Part shown: positions 18,519 to 28,011 of the stretch, one piece after another
How the letters are laid out: the number at the start of each line of letters is the position of its first letter
Numbering within the stretch: the stretch's first letter is position 1
Assembly: GCA_011620695.1 (NCBI GenBank)
Contig: WOYT01000087.1
Coordinates: forward strand, 1-34,012
Reading direction: 5' to 3'
Origin: Proteiniphilum sp.
GTDB lineage: Bacteria; Bacteroidota; Bacteroidia; Bacteroidales; Dysgonomonadaceae
DNA length: 34,012 bases
The notes under the pieces: generated by a model
Database searches by the model: none
What the model was told of the DNA's origin: nothing
What the model saw: only the letters and a program-made list of their open reading frames with translations
Position numbers and translations under genes: made by a program

Positions 18519-19537
18519 GATCCAAAGCGTATTAAATACCTGAAAACCTTCCCGGGGTTTGATGACCATTGCTGCAGTGCAGCCTCTGCCTCCCCGGGGG
18601 CAAAGATACCGGAGATCAGCTTATCTACCGGGCAGCGCCTCTCCCTGAGATAGGCGATCACAGCCCTGAAGTCGGCCGGGAGGGCGTTGCGTGACCCACG
18701 GATGTCGAGCTCCTTTTTTACGAAATATTGGGTGTCGAAAGCGATCTCTTCCTTCGCGTAACCGATAAAGACCACCCTACCAGTGAAAGTCGCTGCATCA
18801 ATGGCTGTGCGGTAGGTCTCCGGGCGGCCCACCGCCTCAATCACCACGTCGGCACCCCGTTGTCCGCTGATCTCCATGATCCGTGCCCTGACATCCTCTT
18901 TCGACGAGTTGATGGTCTCGCGGGCTCCCAGCTCTGCAGCGAGGGAGAGCTTCTGTTCATCGAGATCCACGGCTATCACCCGGGCACCTCTGATTGCGGC
19001 ACGGATGATGGCACCCAAGCCGATCATGCCGCAACCGATTACCATTACCCGATCGGTGTCCTTTACCCTTGCACGATCCACGGCGTGAAATCCGACACTC
19101 ATCGGCTCCACCAACGCCATATCACGCACGGAGAGCTGATCGTCTGTGAGCACCTTCTCCCATGGCTGCGTGATATATGCCGCCATGGCTCCGTTGCGTT
19201 GTACCCCCAGTGTCTGGTTGAACTCGCAGGCGTTGGGCCGGTCGTTCAGACAGGCAGGACACTTGCCACAACTGGAGTAGGGATTGACGGTAGCATGCAT
19301 GCCGGGACGAAGGTGTGAAGGTACATCCGGCGCAACCGCTTCTATCACGGCTCCTATCTCGTGGCCAGGGACGACTGGGTACCGTGCCAGGGGATTGGCA
19401 CTCCTGAAGGTGTTGAGGTCGGAGCCACAAAAACCGACATATCCAATCTTCAGCAGAACTTCACCTGCCTTAATTTCCGGTTTGGGCTGCTCGGTGAGCT
19501 CTACGGTTCCCGGTGCGGTTATTTGAATTGTTTTCAT
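18515..19537 (-). CDS. Zinc-dependent medium-chain dehydrogenase, probable L-galactonate 5-dehydrogenase
   Basis: A 340-residue cytoplasmic MDR enzyme. Catalytic zinc ligands: C37 (GFCGSD), H59 and E60 (PGHE), and E144 (VEPMSVG). Structural zinc: four Cys at 90, 93, 96 and 104. The Rossmann motif is GCGMIG at 168-173, and D191 at the end of the next strand predicts NAD+ use. The family includes sorbitol, threonine and galactitol dehydrogenases and the L-galactonate oxidoreductase that makes D-tagaturonate. Context suggests the last role: it lies between the lactonase (overlapping by four bases) and an L-galactose dehydrogenase-like enzyme. D-tagaturonate would then feed the hexuronate pathway. 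If the sugar were L-fucose, a dehydratase would be expected nearby and none is seen. The exact substrate is inference. Confidence 0.72.
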   Translation of the reverse strand: MKTIQITAPGTVELTEQPKPEIKAGEVLLKIGYVGFCGSDLNTFRSANPLARYPVVPGHEIGAVIEAVAPDVPSHLRPGMHATVNPYSSCGKCPACLNDRPNACEFNQTLGVQRNGAMAAYITQPWEKVLTDDQLSVRDMALVEPMSVGFHAVDRARVKDTDRVMVIGCGMIGLGAIIRAAIRGARVIAVDLDEQKLSLAAELGARETINSSKEDVRARIMEISGQRGADVVIEAVGRPETYRTAIDAATFTGRVVFIGYAKEEIAFDTQYFVKKELDIRGSRNALPADFRAVIAYLRERRCPVDKLISGIFAPGEAEAALQQWSSNPGKVFRYLIRFGS

Positions 19538-19564
19538 TTGTTGTTTCTTTTTTGTTTGATGTTC

Positions 19565-20497
19565 TCAGCTGTTCACCCAGGTATCCCGAAATCCCGGTTC
19601 CAGGATGGTGTGTACCTCCTGCAACAGCTCCTCGTCGAGAGGTGTATTGGCATACCTGACAGTTCTCACCACGTTCTCCGGGCTGGTGGAACTGAACAGC
19701 GTGGTAGCAATCCGGGGATTGGACGTGCTGTAGCTTACCGCCAGCTGTTCAATGGAGACCCCCTTCGATTTGCAGTAGTCAACTGCTTTTCTGGCGAGTC
19801 GCTGCAGGGCTGCAGGTGCAGGGTGCCACGACGGTGCTCCCCGTTCGGTCAGCAACCCCATGGAGTAGGGTGATGCATTGATGACTCCCACCCGCTGTGC
19901 CTCAAAAAAATCGAGGTAATCAGCCAGCGAGTCATCATTCAGCGTGTAATGACAAAAGGAGAGAATACTTTCCACGGTCCCTGGCGGAACATGTTCGATA
20001 ACATACCGGAAGTGACGCAGATTCAGGTTGGTGATGCCGATATGCTTCACAATACCCTGGCTACGCAGTTCAGCCAGGGCCGGCAATGTTTCATTGCAAA
20101 CCTGTTCCAGGTCGGCAAACTCAATGTCATGTACATTGATCAGATCAATCTGCTCCACACCCAGTCGTTCCATACTCTCAAAGACGCTCTCCCGTGCCCT
20201 GGAGGCGGAGTAATCCCACTGGTTCACTCCATCCCTGCCGTAGCGGCCCACCTTGGTGGAGAGATAGTAACGGCTTCGTTCCACCTCTCTCAATGCCTTG
20301 CCCAGTATGCTCTCAGCTTTCAGGTACCCGTAGTAGGGAGAGACATCGATGAAGTTGATGCCCTGCTCCAGGGCAGTGTGTACTGCACGGATGCCCTCTT
20401 CCTCCTTCAGCGGGTGGAAAACAGCGCCGAGTGAGGAGGCGCCGAAGCTGATTTTGGAGAGCTTCATACCGGTATGGCCCAATTCCCTGTATTCCAT
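19565..20497 (-). CDS. Aldo/keto reductase, probable L-galactose (or L-fucose) 1-dehydrogenase
   Basis: A 310-residue cytoplasmic AKR. The catalytic tetrad is D51, Y56, K82 and H123 (in FIDVSPYYG, LSTKVG and NVHD). The N-terminus (LGHTGMKLSKISFGASSLG) is very like L-galactose dehydrogenases of plants and bacteria. The reaction would be L-galactose plus NAD+ to L-galactono-lactone. It is 27 bases before the MDR gene and 49 after GH95, so it should be co-transcribed with the enzyme that releases the sugar. L-fucose, which differs only at C6, could also be accepted; both sugars fit the family. Confidence 0.75.
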   Translation of the reverse strand: MEYRELGHTGMKLSKISFGASSLGAVFHPLKEEEGIRAVHTALEQGINFIDVSPYYGYLKAESILGKALREVERSRYYLSTKVGRYGRDGVNQWDYSASRARESVFESMERLGVEQIDLINVHDIEFADLEQVCNETLPALAELRSQGIVKHIGITNLNLRHFRYVIEHVPPGTVESILSFCHYTLNDDSLADYLDFFEAQRVGVINASPYSMGLLTERGAPSWHPAPAALQRLARKAVDYCKSKGVSIEQLAVSYSTSNPRIATTLFSSTSPENVVRTVRYANTPLDEELLQEVHTILEPGFRDTWVNS

Positions 20498-20546
20498 CGT
20501 AAATTCTCTGTTTTGTTTGTAGTGGCCGGTGTATGTAAAGACCTGC

Positions 20547-22970
20547 CTATTTTCTCCTTATCTGATAACTCTTTCCCGCCTCGGTCAGGAGATCATACTC
20601 ATAGACATTACGGGTATTACTCCTCCCGGCCGTAACCGCCTCATCGCTGATCAGGGGTGCTTTCACCGCTTCCTTGTGAAAGAGTGGGTTGGGGTTTTCA
20701 CCTGATGCGGAGGTGAGTCCTTTCCCTTCCAGCGGTACGTAGGAACGGATGCGCAGGTTCCCACCGAGACGAGAGGTGAGCGTAGCTTCACGCAATGTAC
20801 CCTCTTCCCATTGCATCGCTACTTCGAACCCTCCGCGGGCGACGATACCTGATACCGATCCACTTTCCCAGTTATCCGGCAGTGCCGGCAACAGATGTAC
20901 CGCCTCATCATGGCTCTGCAGCAACATTTCTGCCACACCTGCGGTCAGCCCGAAATTGCCGTCGATCTGAAAGGGAGGATGGGCCGTGAAGAGGTTGGGA
21001 TAGGTCCTTCCGTTTCTGTGCTCTCCGGGACCGGCCAGCGTCAGCATGTGCTGAATGATCCTGTAGGCATGATTGCCATCCAGGAGACGAGCCCAGAGGT
21101 TTACTTTCCAGCCGATGGACCAGCCGGTGGCCTGGTCACCGCGATAGAGCAGCGACTGTCTGGCGGCAACAAACAGTTCCGGTGTGGAGTAGGGAGATAT
21201 CTGGTTTCCTGGATAGAGACCATAGAGGTGTGACACATGGCGATGTTCGTCCCGGGGGTCATCCATATCTTCCAGCCACTCCTGCAGCTGTGAGTGTCTG
21301 CCGATCTGCATCGGCGGCAACCTGTCGGCCATGTTGCGCAGCTGACGGCTGTAGGCCGGATCCCTGCCCAGCAGGTCATTTGCTGCGGCTGTACGGGTGA
21401 ACAGGTCGAACAGCAACTGGTTGTCCATGGTGGTACCGGCCGTCACGGGCCCATGTTCGGGTGATACGGAGGGGCAGGCCACCATCCATCCGTTGTCGGG
21501 ATGTGAGACCAGCGTGGAGAGGAAAAAGTCAGCAGCACCCTTCATCACGGGGAAGTATCTCTCCAAAAAGGCTTTGTCACCGGTGAAGAGGTAGTGCTCC
21601 CAGAGGTGCTGGCAGAGCCAGGCCCCGCCCGTTGGCCACATCCCGGCAGCGGCAAAGTCGACCGGGCCGGTGATTCTCCAGATATCGGTGTTGTGGTGCA
21701 CCACCCACCCATTGGCGTTGTACATGCTGCGTGCGGTCTGCTGTCCCGTGTGACTCAGCTCCTCCATCATCCGGAAGAAAGGTTCATGGGTCTCCGTGAG
21801 GTTGGTCACCTCTGCTGGCCAGTAGTTCATCTCGGTATTGATGTTAAGCGTATACTTGCTGTCCCATGCCGGGTGTGTGCTGTTGTTCCAGATGCCCTGC
21901 AGGTTGGCCGGCTGTCCCCCCGGCTGTGAGGAGCAGATCAGCAGGTAGCGTCCGAACTGGGTCAGCAGCGTCACCAGTGCCGGATCCTGACTGTCGGCAA
22001 ATGACGCGATCCGTTGTGTAGTGGTCAGCTTCTGGCTCTCACCCTGTTCTCCCAGGTCAAGAATGAAGCGGTGAAACTGCCGGCCGTAGATCTCACTGTG
22101 TTTTTTGAGTGCCTTGCTGTATCGCTTTGTGAGGGCAGCATCCAGCAAAGCAGAAGCTACAGCGGCAGGATCCCTGTCGATGGTTTTATAGTTCCGGAAG
22201 CTGGTCCCCACCGACAGGTAGAGAATTGCTTCCGTGGCGTCGGTAACACGGATCCTCTCCTCGCTCACCTCCACTGTACCCCCTGTCTGTCTGATCGCGG
22301 TATGTATCTCATATTCAATTTTTCCGTTGATCCCCTCATGATCGACACCTCTGCCCCTCAACACCAGCCTGTCGCCTCTCTTCATGACGGTGTGTTGCGA
22401 TGGGTTCCGGTAGGCTGCTTCAAATGAGATGCTTCTCTTTTTGTCGGCTGTCAGGCGCAGGATGATCACGTCATCGGCAAAAGAGGAGAAGAGCTCGCGG
22501 CTGTAAGTAACACCTCCCACCCTGTAGCGTGTGGTGGAAACCGCTCTCTCCAGGTCCAGTTCGCGGTAGTAATCCCGGTAATCCTGGTGCCCCTCAAAAC
22601 GGAGCAGCAGGCTTCCGGCTGTCTGGTAGGGCATGCCATGCGGTCCCCCGAAAAAGGTTTCGTTAATTCTTTTCTCCGCTTCTCCATATTCTTTCCGGAA
22701 GATCAGATCCTGCACTTCCGCTAGCGCTCCGGCCGCTTTGGGGTTGTCGTTCCGGTAAGGTGATCCGCCCCAGATGGTCTCCTCGTTGAGCTGGATCTCC
22801 TCCTCCGCGGGATTGCCGTAGACCATTGCCCCCAGTCTGCTGTTGCCCAGGGGGAGTGCTTCCTCCCACTGCTTCGCCGGCTTGTCGTACCAGAGCTTCA
22901 GATCCTGTGCCGGCAGATGGGTAGTAAATAGGAGGGTTAGTATCGTGAAAAATAGTTGTATTCTGTGCAT
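20547..22970 (-). CDS. Glycoside hydrolase family 95, probable alpha-L-galactosidase (or alpha-L-fucosidase)
   Basis: An 807-residue exported protein with a signal peptide at 1-21. Order: N-terminal beta domain from about 24 to 270 ([27 protein letters not shown] split over 26-52), helical linker, (alpha/alpha)6 barrel about 320-690 and C-terminal beta domain. Catalytic features: the Asn pair N376/N378 in TLNIN ahead of MNYWPAE, and acid E564 in [11 protein letters not shown]. Many GH95 alpha-L-fucosidases have His just before this Asn pair (DYHxNIN); here it is T374. As I recall, the equivalent Thr in a Bacteroides ovatus GH95 from the complex-xylan locus gives preference for alpha-L-galactose. 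The L-galactose-type catabolic genes directly downstream agree. It begins 12 bases after the GH31 stop. Confidence 0.88.
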   Translation of the reverse strand: MHRIQLFFTILTLLFTTHLPAQDLKLWYDKPAKQWEEALPLGNSRLGAMVYGNPAEEEIQLNEETIWGGSPYRNDNPKAAGALAEVQDLIFRKEYGEAEKRINETFFGGPHGMPYQTAGSLLLRFEGHQDYRDYYRELDLERAVSTTRYRVGGVTYSRELFSSFADDVIILRLTADKKRSISFEAAYRNPSQHTVMKRGDRLVLRGRGVDHEGINGKIEYEIHTAIRQTGGTVEVSEERIRVTDATEAILYLSVGTSFRNYKTIDRDPAAVASALLDAALTKRYSKALKKHSEIYGRQFHRFILDLGEQGESQKLTTTQRIASFADSQDPALVTLLTQFGRYLLICSSQPGGQPANLQGIWNNSTHPAWDSKYTLNINTEMNYWPAEVTNLTETHEPFFRMMEELSHTGQQTARSMYNANGWVVHHNTDIWRITGPVDFAAAGMWPTGGAWLCQHLWEHYLFTGDKAFLERYFPVMKGAADFFLSTLVSHPDNGWMVACPSVSPEHGPVTAGTTMDNQLLFDLFTRTAAANDLLGRDPAYSRQLRNMADRLPPMQIGRHSQLQEWLEDMDDPRDEHRHVSHLYGLYPGNQISPYSTPELFVAARQSLLYRGDQATGWSIGWKVNLWARLLDGNHAYRIIQHMLTLAGPGEHRNGRTYPNLFTAHPPFQIDGNFGLTAGVAEMLLQSHDEAVHLLPALPDNWESGSVSGIVARGGFEVAMQWEEGTLREATLTSRLGGNLRIRSYVPLEGKGLTSASGENPNPLFHKEAVKAPLISDEAVTAGRSNTRNVYEYDLLTEAGKSYQIRRK

Positions 22971-22982
22971 TCTCTCTTTTTA

Positions 22983-25610
22983 TCAATCAATTTTTAAACT
23001 TTTTTCCTTACCGTGATAGGTGATGATAACGGCTGATTCATTCTCATCGGCATCTTTTTTTGTTTCAGGCTTTACCAACCGTAGACGAAAGGTCCGGGTT
23101 TGTTCCATACCCGGAAATGACCCTTCTCTATTTCCGATGGTCAAGGTCGATTCAGCCTCATTCCATTTCAGTTCAATGGTACTGAAGAGACCCGTTTCAT
23201 AGTGATAATTGTCTCCCTCGTCTTCATAGAGTGTGAAGGAGGCATCTCTCCCCGGATAGATGCAAATCTCCAAAGGTTCGTCACTCTGCTCGGATGTGAA
23301 CTGTCTGGCGGGTCCCATCGGGATGATGGATCCTGCCTTGACAAAGAGGGGGATGGCGGTGAGATCGACAGGAACCTCCAGGAGTCTTCCTCCCTCAAAT
23401 TGTTCCCCGCTCCGGAAATCGAACCACCCCTTCTCCTGTTCGGGAAGATAGAGCGACCATTTTTTTGCACCTGGCTCAGTGACCGGTGCCACCAGGATGG
23501 AGGGACCGAACATGAACTGATGCTTTTGTTCCAGTGCTGCGGGGTCATCCGCAAAATCCATCACCAGGGGGCGCATCAGGGTAGATCCGCTGAAGCTGAC
23601 ACGCGATGCTTCCGAATAGATATAGGGGAGCAGCCGGTAGCGCAGATCGAGGGTCTGTGACACCAGTTGTTCCACCTCTTCGCCATACTGCCAGGGTTCG
23701 GTGTTACTCATGTAACCGTGTACCCTCAGCAGTGGGAAGAAGGCAGCAGTCTGAAACCAGCGGATAAACAGCTCGTGATAAGCGGGGTTGCTGTACTGGT
23801 CAGCGGGCCGGAAGAAGCCGCCGGCATCACAGGTCCACCAGGGCAGACCGGCACTCATCTGTCCCAGCCCCGCAGTGATCTGGCGGCGAAGTGTCTCCCA
23901 GTCGTGACCCACATCGCCCGACCAGGTGGCGGTGCCATACCGCTGCATGCCGGAAAAGGCACTGCGTGTGAGGATGAAGGTCCGCCGTCCGGGATCATCT
24001 CTGCGTAACCCTTCATAAACCGTCTTGTTCACATAGAGCGGGTAGACATTGCGCAGAAGTTCGCCCGGCAAGGTACTGTTGCGAATTTTCCGGTTCCGTA
24101 GATCATCGTTCTCCGGTTCGGTGGCATCCAGCCACCAGGCATCCATACCGTAGGGCAGCATCTTCCCGGAAAAGTGCTTCCAGTAGGCAGCAGCAGCATC
24201 GGGATTGAAGAAATCTATCCAGTCGCTGCCGGGGATATAATATCCCTTCTCTTCCATCACTTTTCCTACCTCAGATTGTTTGTCAATTTTCGACCAGACA
24301 GAGATCATCATGCGCATGTTCATCGCATGCAGCTGACGAACCATCTCCGCCGGGTCGGGATAGCGCTCCTCGTCAAAGCGCATGGCGTTCCAGCCGTACT
24401 TACCCCAGTATTGCCAGTCCTGCACGATCACGTCGACCGGGAGCCCCCTCTCGCGGAAGGTGCGGGCGTTCTCCAGCAGCTCCTCCTGTGTATGGTAGCG
24501 CTCCCGGCAATGGATATATCCAAACGCCCAGAGTGGCAGCATCGGCGCCGGCCCGGTCAGTTCCCGGTAGCTGGCAATCACCTCATCGCCGGAGCCGGCA
24601 AAGATGGTATAATCGATTGCCTCTGCCACCGGAGAGGAGAGCACGGTCTCATTGGTGACCGCTCTCCAGTAGAGCTGCGGCCGGTCATGTTCTTCCCCCT
24701 CCACAATGACTTGATGGGTGCCTGCCGGCAGCTTCGCGATGAGTGAGGTGGTGGGTGGCAGCCAGATGTTGTTCACATCGACCAGGGTATCGCCGTCGAT
24801 CACCAGGTGATGCTTGCGGGCCATCGCCTGCCCCACGTCGAGCAGCAGTGCGTAGCTGCCGTCGGCGGGGAGTGTCAGTATGCCGGTGAAGCGGTTCATC
24901 TGCCTGGTCTCCCGTCTGTTGCCGCTGGTACCGGTCGCATCCACAGTAACGCTCTCCCCCCGGTCATCATTGCGATGCAGCGGCAGCACATTCTCCGCCG
25001 GGTTGAGGTCGGTGAGCCCGTAGTTGTTCCATAAGAGTCCATATCCTCTGCTGGAAAGGATGAAGGGAATGGATATCTGGCTGTTCACCTGTGTGAGTCG
25101 CCGGGACAATCCCCTGATGTTCAGATGACCGTCCTGGAACTGCCCCGTTCCGAACAGGTATTCGTCGGGTGGGGAGTCAAACCGCTGTGTCACTGTGTAG
25201 ACCGCGAGGTTATCCAGGCTGTCCGGCTCTATGATGCGTCCCCCGGCTTTTTCGCTCAGCAGAAGAGTTCCCTGCTGATCGGTGAAACAGAGGGTGCCGC
25301 TTTTCCTGTTGAAAATGGCAATAATCTTATCCAGCTCTATGCTGATCGTTTCTTCATTTTCAATGACCTTATAGGGGGGTGTTGCCACCGTTTCCGTGTA
25401 AATCAACTCTTCCGGGTAGAGGTCTGTTTCTGCTTTTTTGAAAGTGACACGGATGGTGCGCTCATTCAAAGGGATGAGATGAAGAGCACCCCCATCGGTC
25501 TCAATCATCACCCCTTTCCCGGTGTCATGAAATTGAGATTGGGATGTGGAGGTGAATGAGAGCAGGATCAAACTGCAGAAAATGAGTAAAACGTTTTTGT
25601 AAAGTGTCAT
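22983..25610 (-). CDS. Glycoside hydrolase family 31 alpha-xylosidase with PA14 insert (second copy)
   Basis: An 875-residue exported protein with a signal peptide ending near residue 24. The N-terminal beta-sandwich is interrupted at about 225-330 by a PA14-like domain (from RFTGILTLPADGSYALLLD to HQVIVEGEE), an insert known from alpha-xylosidases that act on xyloglucan oligosaccharides, such as the Cellvibrio and B. ovatus enzymes. The barrel nucleophile is D495 in AWWLDATEPE and the acid/base D566 in TWSGDVG. PA14 inserts help recognise longer oligosaccharides. It lies between the GH43-esterase fusion (37 bases away) and GH95 (12 bases). In a xylan context it would remove alpha-xylosyl decorations from arabinose side chains; a xyloglucan role is also possible. 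Confidence 0.9.
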   Translation of the reverse strand: MTLYKNVLLIFCSLILLSFTSTSQSQFHDTGKGVMIETDGGALHLIPLNERTIRVTFKKAETDLYPEELIYTETVATPPYKVIENEETISIELDKIIAIFNRKSGTLCFTDQQGTLLLSEKAGGRIIEPDSLDNLAVYTVTQRFDSPPDEYLFGTGQFQDGHLNIRGLSRRLTQVNSQISIPFILSSRGYGLLWNNYGLTDLNPAENVLPLHRNDDRGESVTVDATGTSGNRRETRQMNRFTGILTLPADGSYALLLDVGQAMARKHHLVIDGDTLVDVNNIWLPPTTSLIAKLPAGTHQVIVEGEEHDRPQLYWRAVTNETVLSSPVAEAIDYTIFAGSGDEVIASYRELTGPAPMLPLWAFGYIHCRERYHTQEELLENARTFRERGLPVDVIVQDWQYWGKYGWNAMRFDEERYPDPAEMVRQLHAMNMRMMISVWSKIDKQSEVGKVMEEKGYYIPGSDWIDFFNPDAAAAYWKHFSGKMLPYGMDAWWLDATEPENDDLRNRKIRNSTLPGELLRNVYPLYVNKTVYEGLRRDDPGRRTFILTRSAFSGMQRYGTATWSGDVGHDWETLRRQITAGLGQMSAGLPWWTCDAGGFFRPADQYSNPAYHELFIRWFQTAAFFPLLRVHGYMSNTEPWQYGEEVEQLVSQTLDLRYRLLPYIYSEASRVSFSGSTLMRPLVMDFADDPAALEQKHQFMFGPSILVAPVTEPGAKKWSLYLPEQEKGWFDFRSGEQFEGGRLLEVPVDLTAIPLFVKAGSIIPMGPARQFTSEQSDEPLEICIYPGRDASFTLYEDEGDNYHYETGLFSTIELKWNEAESTLTIGNREGSFPGMEQTRTFRLRLVKPETKKDADENESAVIITYHGKEKSLKID

Positions 25611-25647
25611 TTCGGTTTAAAGAGGCATTGCAAAATTCATTTTCAGC

Positions 25648-27972
25648 TTATTTGCCCAGTATGGAGAGCATCTGATCGGCGTAGCGTTCACCCAGCATCC
25701 TGTAGCCTTCGGTGGAGAAGTGCAGCCGGTCCGGTCCGGCTTTACAGCCTGCTGAAGAGATGACATTGCTGTTGGGGATCACTTCGGGCAAGGTCTGGAT
25801 GATTTCGTTCATGGATGCACATACACCCACCTGGTCGGCAACATATTCCTGGTAGTTCTCCTTCTGTGTTTCAAACTGAATCAGGTATGTTTTGACCACT
25901 CCGTTGAAGTCAAATTCCACCTTCGCACTGCCCCTGGGTGAGTCGGCCTGCGTTACCTTCACTTTCACCTTCTTGTGATCGGATGAGGCGGTGACTGTTG
26001 GTGCCGTTGTGGTTCCGACTGGTAGCTTGCAGGTGGTTTCATAGATGTTATATCCTACAATTCCATTGGCATTGGTCGATCTCACTGGAGTTTCGGGCAG
26101 TTCCACCTTTTCCCCGTTAATGGTAATGGAGACCGATGGAACCACAGGAGGGGCAATTTTCTTCTTTTTTGAACTGAAGCCGAGTCCGATCAAGTCGAAG
26201 AGTTCGGCCGACTCCTCACCCTCTGCCACCAGGAAGATGGCATGTTTCCGGTCGAGGTGGTCCACAAACCGGGATACATCGATGGAGAACTGTGTTGTTT
26301 GCTCTGCTGCATTGGCAGGCACAACAATCTCTCCGATCTTCGTCCCTTTCCAGGGCTCATTTTCCCAGGGACCATCCAGCCATACGTTCACTTTGAAGGA
26401 TTTTGCAGTCCTGGGGGTCAGGAACAGGTTGAATGCCGTTTTGTTCCCTTTTTTGGTAGCCTTGAATGCTTTCAGCCCTTTGGTATCTCTCTTGAGCCCG
26501 CCAAAACCGAAGTACTTGTATCCGATGATATTTCCGTTCTTCACATTGCCAATGGGCATATGGTTATTCCAGATATCCCATGCATCCTGCTGGATAGAGA
26601 TATCTGAAAGATAACAGGCATATCCTGCCGAGTAATATTGATACGGGTCGAGTCCGTAGATGTGGAATCCTTCCGAGGTGACCTCCGCACCCTTGTATTC
26701 TCTTCCCTTGTTGTCTTTGACGCTCCATATATTGTCGTCAGCGTAGGGATCGTATGCTCTGATGGTAACCGTTCCTCCTTCCGACACCGGTTTTTCATCC
26801 CATTCCACCTTAACGGGAGCCACCATCGGCTGGCGTGCGAAACCGAAGCTTCGTGGAGGCCTGTGGTAAAAGACGTACCACTGGTCGTTGATCAACTCGA
26901 TGCTGCCATGCGTGTTGTGTCCGGCATAGCTGGTTTCAATGGCCGATCCATCGCGGTTCAGTATTGGAGCTCGAGAGTCGACCAGCACCCCTCCGCTTCT
27001 CCAGGGACCCAGGGGTGAGTCGCCTACGGCATAGCGCAGGGTGGAGTTGGAGCTTTCAACACCATATTCCGGTCCGGAGTAACCACTGAAGACGGTGACA
27101 TACTTATTCCCCACCTTGCGGATGGAGGATGCTTCAAAGAAGTTAAATGTTTTGAGATCCTGATCAGGATAGATCTTGGGGTAGGTGGTGCCCTCAGGGT
27201 CGCGGATCACGCCATATCTGGCACTGGCAGGAATGAAGTAACTGATCACCTCTGTTCCCGGTCTGAGGGAATACATGGTTTTCTGATCCAGCTGGGCGGC
27301 CAGTGATCGCTGAAAGCCCCAGTATCCGTAAGCCCTGAAACCAATCTCATAATCGGGATCATTCGGATCGTCAATATATTCAATATAGACGGCCGGGTCA
27401 AAGCCCATGATACTCCCCTCAACCGTTCTGGTACCGTCCTCGGTGAGGTTGATGGGGGCAAAAGGACCGTCAGGGCGGCTGCCTCTGGCGACCATTGCCT
27501 CTCTGCGCGGACCACGGCTGTGCGGATAGAGGTAATACTCTTTTGTTCCATCCTTTTTTCTCACCTCCACCAGGTCGGGGGCATACATGACGTCCCACTG
27601 ACCATCCACCTGATAGGTGAAGATAGGGCCTTCGTCACGCCACTGGGAGAGGTCCTCCACAGGTGCTGACCACATCCTGATGTCCGGTCCGCAATAACTG
27701 GTGAAACGTACATCGTGTGAGCCTATAATATAGGCCCTGTATTTGCCTGGATTGTCGGGATCCTCAAAGACGCGGGGTTCCCCGTCGGGCAGATGCTCCC
27801 AGAGTGGCAGATAGGGGTTTCCAGCTCCATGGTGTACGAATTTCTTATTTGGACTGTATGGCGGGGTTGGATTGTTTTGTCCCGAAACCACAGCAGTTGA
27901 AAAGAGAAACAGTGCAACGCAGAGCATCATCAGTTTCTCCCTTTTCGCAATAAATCCTGAATTTTTCATCAA
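25648..27972 (-). CDS. Atypical GH43 fused to the C-terminal part of a CE6/SGNH-type esterase
   Basis: A 774-residue exported protein. The GH43 propeller covers about 45-405, with candidate acidic residues D63 (PDGEPRVF), D192 (GFDPAVY) and E280 (FFEASSIRK). A beta-sandwich of CBM6-like character covers about 435-600, and an Ig-like segment about 612-702. Residues about 706-774 look like the end of a CE6/SASA-type acetyl esterase, with the D748-H751 dyad in GPDRLHFSTEGYR. The esterase half holding the nucleophile Ser (GQSN-type block) is absent, so this tail cannot be a complete esterase. The GH43 part probably removes arabinose or xylose units. The start could be Met1, Met2 or Met15/16; the hydrophobic core follows KREKLMM. 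It lies 39 bases after GH115. Confidence 0.78.
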   Translation of the reverse strand: MMKNSGFIAKREKLMMLCVALFLFSTAVVSGQNNPTPPYSPNKKFVHHGAGNPYLPLWEHLPDGEPRVFEDPDNPGKYRAYIIGSHDVRFTSYCGPDIRMWSAPVEDLSQWRDEGPIFTYQVDGQWDVMYAPDLVEVRKKDGTKEYYLYPHSRGPRREAMVARGSRPDGPFAPINLTEDGTRTVEGSIMGFDPAVYIEYIDDPNDPDYEIGFRAYGYWGFQRSLAAQLDQKTMYSLRPGTEVISYFIPASARYGVIRDPEGTTYPKIYPDQDLKTFNFFEASSIRKVGNKYVTVFSGYSGPEYGVESSNSTLRYAVGDSPLGPWRSGGVLVDSRAPILNRDGSAIETSYAGHNTHGSIELINDQWYVFYHRPPRSFGFARQPMVAPVKVEWDEKPVSEGGTVTIRAYDPYADDNIWSVKDNKGREYKGAEVTSEGFHIYGLDPYQYYSAGYACYLSDISIQQDAWDIWNNHMPIGNVKNGNIIGYKYFGFGGLKRDTKGLKAFKATKKGNKTAFNLFLTPRTAKSFKVNVWLDGPWENEPWKGTKIGEIVVPANAAEQTTQFSIDVSRFVDHLDRKHAIFLVAEGEESAELFDLIGLGFSSKKKKIAPPVVPSVSITINGEKVELPETPVRSTNANGIVGYNIYETTCKLPVGTTTAPTVTASSDHKKVKVKVTQADSPRGSAKVEFDFNGVVKTYLIQFETQKENYQEYVADQVGVCASMNEIIQTLPEVIPNSNVISSAGCKAGPDRLHFSTEGYRMLGERYADQMLSILGK

Positions 27973-28011
27973 TATTCAAATTATCATATGATACAATTAT
28001 CTGTTTTCATC

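Noticed and set aside
18519-18569. Longer N-terminus for the lactonase
   Set aside because: The extra 17 residues fall inside the dehydrogenase gene, while the ATGA overlap at 18515-18518 is a classical coupled start.
17595-20497. Reading the three cytoplasmic enzymes as an L-fucose pathway
   Set aside because: Not fully excluded, but an L-fuconate dehydratase and a later hydrolase would be expected nearby and none is in the window; the MDR enzyme fits L-galactonate oxidation better.
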